Shown here one piece after another: positions 7,259-12,505 of a DNA stretch of 28,175 bases. The notes beneath the pieces are model-generated. The model saw nothing but the letters and a program-made list of their open reading frames with translations. It was not told the origin of the DNA and did no database searches. Both the position numbers and the translations under genes were made by a program. Positions within the stretch are counted from its first letter, which is position 1. Each line of letters begins with the position of its first letter. The DNA is from a virus: positions 1-28,175 of the IMG/VR virus record IMGVR_UViG_3300024520_000394. One strand, given 5' to 3'.

Positions 7259-7842
7259 ATACGCTCCTTTACCCTACCGTCAAGGTGTAGCAGTTCCACA
7301 CCTTCCAACCCCTTTAGCGCTTCCGTTACTTTGTTGTTTACTTCTTCCCCTTTTTCCATTGGGTAACGAATGCGCAGTACCTCAAGTACTGCATCACCTT
7401 CCGTATCTTTAAACGTGTAATCGTCAGCTATATCGGTTACCCAATCGGTTGGGGATATATCGCGCAACAGATCGCGCAACTGTTCGCTTTCGATATCCAT
7501 GCCATCTATCAATTCGCTAAGCATGTAGTCATCTGTTCCCGCCATTGCTGAGAGTGGATCAAACGTTGCTAGTAGCTTATCCGCTTCCGCTTCTGTTACA
7601 TCCAGCACCAGCACCGGTACAACTTCGTCCGGTGTAGTTTCTGCACGTAAATGCCCGTTGATTATCTCCAACCCTTTGGGGGTTTCGCGCACTATTAGCG
7701 CATCAGCGTATCCCACTTCTTCAAGTATTCCGCGTAATGCTGCTTGTTGTTCGGGTGGATGAGTGCGCCAGTTCTTTGGGTTGGGTATTAGTTCGGAAGC
7801 TGCAACCCGTTTAAATTCTCTGATTCTATCCCTGGTTCGCAT
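7255..7842 (-). CDS. ParB/sulfiredoxin-fold protein, probable DpdA partner (195 aa)
   Basis: Residues 10-100 have the ParB N-terminal/Srx-like nuclease fold pattern: SELIPNPKNWRTHP, QQAALRGILEEVGYADALIV, then GLEIINGHLRAET, whose G-H-L-R block is the phosphate-binding signature, and VPVLVLDVTEAEADKLLATFD. The C-terminal third is acidic and helical. Start taken as ATG 7842 because a candidate -10 lies at 7890-7895, too near for a GTG at 7881 to be used. It is the first gene of the operon and overlaps dpdA by 4 nt. Bacterial Dpd systems also pair DpdA with a ParB/Srx-like DpdB, so a helper role in base insertion is a good inference. A general phage ParB-like nuclease is the alternative. Confidence 0.82.
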   Translation of the reverse strand: MRTRDRIREFKRVAASELIPNPKNWRTHPPEQQAALRGILEEVGYADALIVRETPKGLEIINGHLRAETTPDEVVPVLVLDVTEAEADKLLATFDPLSAMAGTDDYMLSELIDGMDIESEQLRDLLRDISPTDWVTDIADDYTFKDTEGDAVLEVLRIRYPMEKGEEVNNKVTEALKGLEGVELLHLDGRVKERM

Positions 7843-7889
7843 CCTACTACCTACAAGAACAAGATAGCCAAACCTTAGCACTTCGCAAC

Positions 7890-7918
7890 ACTATAACGCA
7901 ACAAGCTAACAACAATAA
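7890..7918 (-). promoter_or_regulatory. Candidate promoter of the deazaguanine operon
   Basis: On the minus strand, TATAGT (7895-7890) lies 17 nt after TTATTG (7918-7913). The -10 fits well and the -35 is weak. Transcription would start near 7883, giving a leader of about 40 nt to the ATG at 7842. Regulation from a further upstream start inside the structured region is also possible. Confidence 0.4.
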
Positions 7919-8033
7919 GTTATACGTGCTGTAATAAAAAGAAAGCACGTAATAGATACGTAACCTATCTATTTATCTTAAAGGGTATCTATATAATGCT
8001 GTTGGAACGTTTAGCTTATCCAACAGTATACCC

Positions 8034-8064
8034 TTGACAAATCAAAATACAAGAGGGTTAACAT
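8034..8064 (+). promoter_or_regulatory. Possible promoter inside the structured region
   Basis: A perfect -35 TTGACA at 8034-8039 with only a weak -10 (TAACAT at 8059-8064, spacer 19). If used, it would give a plus-strand RNA of about 300 nt ending at the hairpin with a T-run at 8326-8368. A seven-codon frame (MANFVCC) starts at 8124 behind AGGATAAG and could be a leader peptide or chance. Confidence 0.3.
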
Positions 8065-8325
8065 TTAGATAATGAAGACATAATACATATTGTAAACATT
8101 AATCAATACCAGGATAAGAATCATGGCAAACTTTGTATGTTGTTAATTATATCGCGCTTAGAGAACTGGAAGCCAACACTAAGGGGTTGGAATCAGTTAA
8201 ACAATGGTAAAAAAAGCAAAGGCCGCGAGCAGTAATGTATAAAACGACAACACACCAGCAGTGCGGCCAATACTAGGTGGAGAACCTAAGTTTAATTCTA
8301 GCACTGACAGTACTGCAAAGATAGG

Positions 8326-8368
8326 GGGACTGCGCTAGATATGTGGGGTTTTGCGCAGTCCCTTTTAT
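8326..8368 (+). terminator. Rho-independent-type terminator
   Basis: A perfect 10-bp stem, GGGACTGCGC (8326-8335) with GCGCAGTCCC (8353-8362), a 17-nt loop and then TTTTAT on the plus strand. No plus-strand gene lies upstream in this gap, so it would end a non-coding transcript. The loop is longer than usual, which lowers confidence. Confidence 0.5.
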
Positions 8369-8492
8369 AGTGTAAGGGTTTAGGCTGCTAATAGTTATAT
8401 TAGATTTGAATGTATGTCTAAACCCTTGTAGATATGGGGGTTGGTGGGGTATGTATGAGCGGCATACCATTACAAAGGAGCGAGCACCAACC

Positions 8493-9044
8493 CTAGTCAA
8501 CTGTATAGTAACCCAGGATATTAGGCCATTCGTTACCCTGTACAGCTTCCATAACATCACGCTTAAACTGTGGGTGTAGTGCGTGGGTATCCTTGTTAAA
8601 CGCTTCCACTAAGAAGAACTGGCTTTTGTAATGTATCCCATCTTTTACGGAATCATTAGTATGTGGTGGGTTCCGCTGTTTCCATTTGTTATAGTTCTTG
8701 TGTATCGCTATTGTAGGAAGCCACAACATTTTACCCCACTTGGATTTATAAAAGATAACCACATCAGATCTGCACACTTCACCCCATCCAGGAATAGTGA
8801 CAACTCCTTCGTTAATGCTTCCTATAGATTCAATGGCAATGTTTTCCGTATCATAGAAGTCAGTTTTATACTCGGCATAATAAAACTTGTCGGGTGTTCC
8901 GAACACCCTATCAATTGCCTCACTATCCGGTAGAACGTCCAGCTCTGGATCGTTGTAGTAACTTGATAAGTGGGTGCTTATCCACTTATCAATAACACCT
9001 TCGCCATCTTTTCCGCGTTTAGCATCTGTATAGAAGTTACTCAT
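8493..9044 (-). CDS. Putative PD-(D/E)XK-type endonuclease (183 aa)
   Basis: Residues 10-20 (GKDGEGVIDKWI) look like the first helix with its Glu. A variable segment leads to RVFGTPDKFYYAEYKTDFYD at about 46-65, which has the PD-x(n)-ExK arrangement (PDKFYYAEYK) of restriction-like nuclease folds. The rest has mixed strands and helices with several Trp residues and no membrane segment. It follows the 80-aa gene by about 20 nt with AGGGG upstream of the ATG. Such phage enzymes cut host DNA, process recombination intermediates or serve as structure-specific nucleases. Its exact family is not clear to me. The final stem-loop of the structured region overlaps its stop codon. Confidence 0.6.
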   Translation of the reverse strand: MSNFYTDAKRGKDGEGVIDKWISTHLSSYYNDPELDVLPDSEAIDRVFGTPDKFYYAEYKTDFYDTENIAIESIGSINEGVVTIPGWGEVCRSDVVIFYKSKWGKMLWLPTIAIHKNYNKWKQRNPPHTNDSVKDGIHYKSQFFLVEAFNKDTHALHPQFKRDVMEAVQGNEWPNILGYYTVD

Positions 9045-9065
9045 AACTAACTACCCCTTTTAACC

Positions 9066-9308
9066 TTAACGCATCCAACTAGGACCACCTCGTCCGTTTG
9101 CTTGGTTGTGCTTCTTATTTCGTGAGAAGAACGCATCTTCCTCTGCGCGTTCTGCTTCTTTCCATGCTTTCCTTGCGCTTTTTCTTTTTGCGCGTTCTGC
9201 TTGGTTTCGTGCGTTCCATTCACTAGCCGATTCTTTAGATGAATCAAATTCGCCGTTAAACTTCGCTTTCCGTTCTTCTTCTGCTTGCTTCATCTCTGTT
9301 GCGTTCAT
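9066..9308 (-). CDS. Small highly charged helical protein (80 aa)
   Basis: Almost the whole protein is Glu, Lys, Arg, Ala and Asn (EMKQAEEERKAKFNGEF, AERAKRKSARKAWKEAERAE), a predicted long charged helix ending in a Gly/Trp tail (GRGGPSWMR). It is the first gene behind a promoter at 9341-9370, with GGGAG about 10 nt before the ATG. A second frame on the same strand covers part of this region but has no start signal and is less plausible. No family is recognised; it may bind nucleic acid or be a structural or host-interaction factor. Confidence 0.65.
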   Translation of the reverse strand: MNATEMKQAEEERKAKFNGEFDSSKESASEWNARNQAERAKRKSARKAWKEAERAEEDAFFSRNKKHNQANGRGGPSWMR

Positions 9309-9328
9309 TTCTCTGTTCTCCCGTTCCT

Positions 9329-9370
9329 TACTGTATACACAGTATATAACAGAATGCGGTTAACTGTAAA
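9329..9370 (-). promoter_or_regulatory. Promoter with overlapping palindromic operator
   Basis: On the minus strand TTTACA (9370-9365), an 18-nt spacer and TATACT (9346-9341) precede the ATG at 9308. The -35 is inside GGGGTTTACA, shared with the promoters at 647 and 10815. At 9329-9344 the dyad TACTGT-N4-ACAGTA overlaps the -10 end, a likely repressor site. Its half-sites equal those of E. coli-type LexA boxes, but the spacing is shorter. Confidence 0.6.
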
Positions 9371-9393
9371 CCCCTATTTACTAAATAACTATA

Positions 9394-10347
9394 CTATTTG
9401 CCAAATTGGTTGTTATTTATAAAAACGCTTTTAAGTTCTTTGATTGTTCCTAAGGCATCCCGTAATAATCTACGCGCTGCAAAGAGTAGCGGAGGCACTG
9501 CAACCATCACGGTAATTAAAACTTCAATATCTATGTTCACACCTAGCGAATTAATCAATGCCATAATTCCACCAGTTCCACCGGTTGCGCCGATCTCTGG
9601 GATCGCTTTCTTCATGGTTCGCGTACCCTGCACTAATGAAACCGATCCGGCTTGGGGTTGCGGGGTGGGTGTAGGGGTAACACCCGTTACACCCGTTACA
9701 CCCGTTACATTAGACGTCAATATCGGTCGTGGTGGTGGTGGTGGGGGGGTAGGTCTTTCAATCGGTGGCGCAGCTTCTGCACGTACACCAGCACCAACTA
9801 CACCAGTTGGCGGAATCCAAACGTCTTGATCCCCTTCGCTTAACGCTTGGAATGTTACTACACGTTTTAAGAAATCATCCCAAAGGTCACCCTCAAGGAT
9901 TCGGGTCGGACAATTTTTTCCTGACCAAAACTGGTGCGGCACTGTACCCATAAAACCATGACCCTGTTCGTTTAACTCTGCTACTAACTCAGCAGCACGG
10001 TCACGAGTTTTTGAGAAATCAGATCCGTCATTTACGCACAATTCAATTCCAATCGACGTAGTGTTCCCAGGTCCACCACCATCACCGGCATGCCAACCTT
10101 GTTCTTCAGTTTGCAAACTTTGGAAAATTTCAGTCTGATCCACCGTGAAATGCCAACTTTTTTGTGTGGGGTTTCCGTTCGCATCTGGGCATCCCTGGTA
10201 CATATAGCTGGCATGTGCTTCGGCATCGGCAGTTGGTGCAGTGTTGCCGGTTTCATGGATCGTCACATATGCTGCTTTTCCATTGGCAAATAATTCGTTA
10301 GGTCTGTTCTCTGTTCTCTGGACTAATCGTTGTTCGATATTCGTCAT
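9394..10347 (-). CDS. N-acetylmuramoyl-L-alanine amidase endolysin with C-terminal membrane segment (317 aa)
   Basis: Residues 20-165 are an Amidase_2 (PGRP-like) domain that cleaves the MurNAc-L-Ala bond of peptidoglycan. Likely zinc ligands are His31 (VTIHETGN), His138 (VPHQF) and Cys146 (KNCPTR); SWHFTVDQTE and GWHAGDGGGPGN are further conserved blocks. Residues 190-235 form a low-complexity linker with a run of prolines and three GVT repeats. Residues about 272-292 (IDIEVLITVMVAVPPLLFAA) are a strong membrane helix followed by positive charges. A membrane-tethered endolysin is unusual; it may combine export or holin-like behaviour with the enzyme. The ATG at 10347 overlaps the resolvase-like gene by 50 nt. 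Family call is confident; the role of the tail is inference. Confidence 0.9.
   Translation of the reverse strand: MTNIEQRLVQRTENRPNELFANGKAAYVTIHETGNTAPTADAEAHASYMYQGCPDANGNPTQKSWHFTVDQTEIFQSLQTEEQGWHAGDGGGPGNTTSIGIELCVNDGSDFSKTRDRAAELVAELNEQGHGFMGTVPHQFWSGKNCPTRILEGDLWDDFLKRVVTFQALSEGDQDVWIPPTGVVGAGVRAEAAPPIERPTPPPPPPRPILTSNVTGVTGVTGVTPTPTPQPQAGSVSLVQGTRTMKKAIPEIGATGGTGGIMALINSLGVNIDIEVLITVMVAVPPLLFAARRLLRDALGTIKELKSVFINNNQFGK
9681..9707. repeat. Three 9-bp tandem repeats in the endolysin linker
   Basis: CACCCGTTA is repeated three times in a row. It encodes the GVT triplets in the linker of the amidase, so the copy number is probably variable by slippage. Confidence 0.85.
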
Positions 10348-10708
10348 CCTCTGCCACTGCTCCTGTTAAATTACAAAAATCTTCACGACTTAAAATACAA
10401 TAACGCAAATTGGGGTGACCGGCTGGGGTTCTTACTTCCAAACCTAAAACAGGAACCGATCCAAATTCCGCTTTGGCTACTGCTTCTTCATAAAGTGCAA
10501 TACTTGGTCGAACTCTGCTTTTGACTTCTATATCAAAAATAAGACCTGATTTCATGCTTTCAAAACGTAGATCGCTTTGCCTCTTACCTGCACCCGCAAT
10601 TGCGTCTAACCTACGCGTACCAAAACGTTTTGCCCATTCACGTTCGATGTCTTTAGAACGTGATTTGTTAAGCCGTCCTCTTTTTACGTTTGCGGGATCT
10701 GGTTCCAT
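10298..10708 (-). CDS. Holliday-junction-resolvase-like nuclease (136 aa)
   Basis: The pattern resembles archaeal-type Hjc and phage resolvases of the PD-(D/E)XK fold: KSRSKDIEREWAKRFGTRR at residues 15-33 with Glu in the first helix, GAGKRQSDLRFE at 39-50 with Asp46, and IFDIEVKSR at 57-65 with the E-V-K metal motif. These enzymes resolve four-way junctions before packaging. It is the first gene of the minus-strand lysis/nuclease group and overlaps the amidase gene. The C-terminus is acidic. Restriction-like nucleases of other families cannot be excluded. Confidence 0.75.
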   Translation of the reverse strand: MEPDPANVKRGRLNKSRSKDIEREWAKRFGTRRLDAIAGAGKRQSDLRFESMKSGLIFDIEVKSRVRPSIALYEEAVAKAEFGSVPVLGLEVRTPAGHPNLRYCILSREDFCNLTGAVAEDDEYRTTISPENREQT

Positions 10709-10744
10709 TACATGATATTAACATAGCGTTAACAGATTAACAAT

Positions 10745-10779
10745 AAGGGGATATACCCCCCTTAGGGGGTAATACCCTT
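10745..10779. promoter_or_regulatory. Nested dyad in the divergent intergenic region
   Basis: ACCCCC (10755-10760) pairs with GGGGGT (10765-10770) around a 4-nt loop, enclosed by AAGGG (10745-10749) and CCCTT (10775-10779). It lies between the start of the minus-strand resolvase gene and the plus-strand replication operon. The octamer ATACCCTT at 10772 also occurs in the structured region at 8028, with its complement at 7981. Either an operator or a hairpin in a leader. Confidence 0.45.
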
Positions 10780-10814
10780 TATGACTAATTTATTAGATAT
10801 TTAGCGCAAAGGGG

Positions 10815-10843
10815 TTTACATCAAGTTCATACTATGCTACTGT
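10815..10843 (+). promoter_or_regulatory. Promoter of the replication/packaging operon
   Basis: TTTACA (10815-10820) in the shared decamer GGGGTTTACA, spacer 17, and a weaker TACTGT (10838-10843). An AAAGGAG ribosome site follows and the first ATG is at 10865, leaving only a short leader. Confidence 0.5.
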
Positions 10844-10864
10844 TAACCATAACAAAGGAGATAC

Positions 10865-11260
10865 ATGTATATCATACAAAGATTTACAATTGACGTTGGT
10901 GCTGAGGTTAACGAGACAGGTGAACCATTTGAAGAGGTTTTAAGCTACCTGGGAACTAATGGAGACATTAAGGTTCTTGATTACACAAACCCAACAGTTG
11001 TCTACACATCAGAACAGTTAGAAAATAAACCCCCAGTATTAGCCAATATTGTTCCAGCAGTGATTGACACCATACGGGATTTGCCAAACGTGATAGATCG
11101 TGAGCCTGATATAGAAGAAGTCAGAAGAACGTTGCACGCTTTGGAAGCAATCGAGGAAGGACGTAAAAAAGCGAAAGAACATATACAAACAGAGATCCAC
11201 GAAAGATTGGTCGAATCCGATCATAAATTCTACATACACAGCGAGGACGAAAATGCTTGA
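10865..11260 (+). CDS. Hypothetical protein heading the replication operon (131 aa)
   Basis: Preceded by AAAGGAG five nt before the ATG and by a promoter, so the start is secure. The N-terminal half is beta-rich (YIIQRFTIDVGAEVNETGEP, IKVLDYTNPTVVYTS), and the second half is charged and helical (IEEVRRTLHALEAIEEGRKK). No catalytic motif, signal peptide or membrane segment is visible and no family is recognised. It overlaps the following membrane-protein gene by 8 nt (ATGCTTGA). As the first gene of the operon that makes the annealing protein, primase and terminase, it may be a replication accessory. Confidence 0.75.
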   Translation: MYIIQRFTIDVGAEVNETGEPFEEVLSYLGTNGDIKVLDYTNPTVVYTSEQLENKPPVLANIVPAVIDTIRDLPNVIDREPDIEEVRRTLHALEAIEEGRKKAKEHIQTEIHERLVESDHKFYIHSEDENA

Positions 11261-11444
11261 GTTTATCGAAGGGTTGCCCACCTGGATAGCTGCTATGCCG
11301 TTTTTTATAGTTGGGATCGGTGGGTTGCTTCTCGTGTGGGGTTGGAAATACATACAAGCCAAACCGGTTCCGGTTGGTAAGCAAGAAAAAGGATTTAAGG
11401 AGATTTGGAAAGAAAAAGGAAAATACAAAAATGTCAACAAATAA
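11253..11444 (+). CDS. Small single-helix membrane protein (63 aa)
   Basis: Residues 7-32 are a strong hydrophobic segment (PTWIAAMPFFIVGIGGLLLV) with a short acidic N-terminus and a long basic, Lys-rich tail (KEIWKEKGKYKNVNK). The positive-inside rule puts the tail in the cytoplasm. The ATG overlaps the preceding stop by 8 nt. It could be a holin-like or accessory membrane protein. No family can be assigned from 63 residues. Confidence 0.65.
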   Translation: MLEFIEGLPTWIAAMPFFIVGIGGLLLVWGWKYIQAKPVPVGKQEKGFKEIWKEKGKYKNVNK

Positions 11445-11661
11445 TGATGACCTGTATCACCTTCTTAATATCATAATCGAAAGGCAGGACGAATTATCTG
11501 ATTCTATTGACGAATTACAAGTAGACTGCCTGTACGAATTATCTGATTCTATTGACGAATTACAAGAATTCTACAAAGGTAGCTTGGCTGCCATATTTGC
11601 AGATGCTGAGGCATCGGAAATATTCAAAAAACTAATACAAAAAGGACAAAAAGATGGCTAG
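11431..11661 (+). CDS. Small acidic coiled-coil protein with internal duplication (76 aa)
   Basis: Start chosen at ATG 11431, where AAAAGGAA lies upstream; the longer frame would be embedded in the membrane-protein gene. The protein is helical and acidic with hydrophobic residues at heptad spacing (LYHLLNIIIERQDEL). The segment ELSDSIDELQ occurs twice, 15 residues apart, encoded by a 33-nt DNA duplication. It overlaps the end of the membrane-protein gene by 14 nt and the next gene by 8 nt. A partner of the membrane protein or of the annealing protein is possible. Function unknown. Confidence 0.65.
   Translation: MSTNNDDLYHLLNIIIERQDELSDSIDELQVDCLYELSDSIDELQEFYKGSLAAIFADAEASEIFKKLIQKGQKDG
11489..11566 (+). 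repeat. 33-bp direct duplication (period 45)
   Basis: Positions 11489-11521 and 11534-11566 are identical at the DNA level, including silent positions. This points to recent duplication inside the coiled-coil gene rather than selection for similar protein segments. Confidence 0.9.
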
Positions 11662-12505
11662 ATTTAATATTGACGATTATGAAATGGTAAAAGATAGACT
11701 GCCTGTTTTTTATGACAAATATAAAGACGGTAGGGTTACAACTGAAATACACAGCGAAACGGACAACCATGTAACAATTAAGGCGTGCTTGTTTAGCTGT
11801 ATAGACGATCAGGTTAAAAACTCCCCCTTATCCACTGGATACGCTAGAGAAGAACGCGGGGGTCATATTGATAAGTACACCGAAAACGCCGAAACCTCAG
11901 CAATTGGTCGCGCATTGGCAAACCTCAATTTGTACGGTGTACAAGCTGAGGAAACAGGAAATCGACCAAGCAGGGAAGAGATGACCGCAGTTAAGCAACC
12001 AGAAAAAAGCTTGGCTGATTTTGCAAGAGAGGATCTTAAACTTAGGGAAGTTTCAAGCGAAGCAAAACCCGCGCTACCCTTCTCACAAACGAAAGTTAAT
12101 CCTGCCAAACATGCAGATTTGATAACACAGCTTGAAGATAACAAGCCAGGAAGTACGCAAAGCTTCCCACCACAAAAGCAAATAAAAGCCGATCGTTCAA
12201 GCGGAAACATGGCACCGATTGAGATGCCGAACAATTTCAATTGTCCACATGGTTTTTGTGAAGTTGGTGCGGATAATGATCAGCGTACTTTCCTACAACA
12301 AACCGCACCAAGTGCGATCCGTGGTGGGGTTGCAAAAGTAGAAAATTGGGACTGCGACATTATCTCTTGCAGGAAAAGCAACCTAGAAAACGTCCGAGTT
12401 GATGGTGGGCAATGGTGCAATGCACAATGGAAAAAAGAAAATTGGTTCAAACTTGCACAAGCAGGAGAAAACACCGACTGGGACAATGGAAGCCATATCG
12501 CATGA
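11654..12505 (+). CDS. Putative single-strand annealing protein (ERF/Rad52-like) with Cys-rich tail (283 aa)
   Basis: Residues 15-100 contain a strand-rich domain ending in DKYTENAETSAIGRALANLN (73-92). The E-T-S-A-I-G-R-A-L block is a hallmark I associate with phage annealing and recombination proteins of the ERF/Rad52-like group, which pair single-stranded DNA during recombination-dependent replication. A flexible linker follows (about 100-190). The C-terminal part has CPHGFC, CDIISC and a later Cys (QWCNAQWKKENWF), a possible zinc ribbon. It sits just upstream of recombinase-like and primase-helicase genes. The ATG at 11654 overlaps the previous gene by 8 nt. The family assignment is moderate; the operon context supports DNA metabolism. 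Confidence 0.6.
   Translation: MARFNIDDYEMVKDRLPVFYDKYKDGRVTTEIHSETDNHVTIKACLFSCIDDQVKNSPLSTGYAREERGGHIDKYTENAETSAIGRALANLNLYGVQAEETGNRPSREEMTAVKQPEKSLADFAREDLKLREVSSEAKPALPFSQTKVNPAKHADLITQLEDNKPGSTQSFPPQKQIKADRSSGNMAPIEMPNNFNCPHGFCEVGADNDQRTFLQQTAPSAIRGGVAKVENWDCDIISCRKSNLENVRVDGGQWCNAQWKKENWFKLAQAGENTDWDNGSHIA

Larger units (their letters stand above)
7924..8493. ncRNA. Gene-free region full of nested inverted repeats (candidate structured RNA)
   Basis: This covers most of the 650-nt gap between the nuclease gene and the ParB-like gene; no convincing coding frame is present. Perfect or near-perfect stems: 7924-7930/7944-7950; 7954-7958/7966-7970; outer 7981-7988/8028-8035 enclosing 7999-8006/8019-8026; 8164-8168/8194-8198 enclosing 8173-8177/8186-8190; 8221-8226/8263-8268; 8326-8335/8353-8362; outer 8374-8383/8418-8427 enclosing 8388-8393/8398-8403; outer 8438-8446/8485-8493 enclosing 8448-8453/8463-8468. 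Repeated nesting of long stems is typical of folded RNA. Strand is uncertain: a T-run after the 8326-8362 stem and TTGACA at 8034 favour plus, while TTAGCA-N16-TATAAA at about 8391-8364 could start a minus transcript. A replication origin with cruciforms is the alternative. Confidence 0.5.

Noticed and set aside
8090-8330. tRNA or tmRNA gene in the structured gap
   Set aside because: No T-arm consensus, no acceptor stem with CCA, and no tmRNA end motifs were seen.
7882-8492. preQ1/preQ0 riboswitch before the deazaguanine operon
   Set aside because: I looked for the short preQ1-I pseudoknot pattern and the preQ1-II pattern on the minus strand and saw neither; a different structured RNA remains possible.
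8273-8560. 95-residue open frame on the minus strand over the structured gap
   Set aside because: It overlaps the end of the nuclease gene in another frame, has no ribosome site, and its sequence simply follows the inverted repeats.
9047-9247. 66-residue minus-strand frame
   Set aside because: Overlaps the 80-aa charged gene in another frame and lacks its own ribosome site; the longer frame has a promoter and site.
9681-9707. Possible CRISPR-like repeats
   Set aside because: Units are 9 bp with no spacers; they are coding repeats in a linker.
9398-9829. 143-residue plus-strand frame
   Set aside because: Antisense to the linker and tail of the amidase; Pro/Thr/Gly runs come from the complementary repeats.
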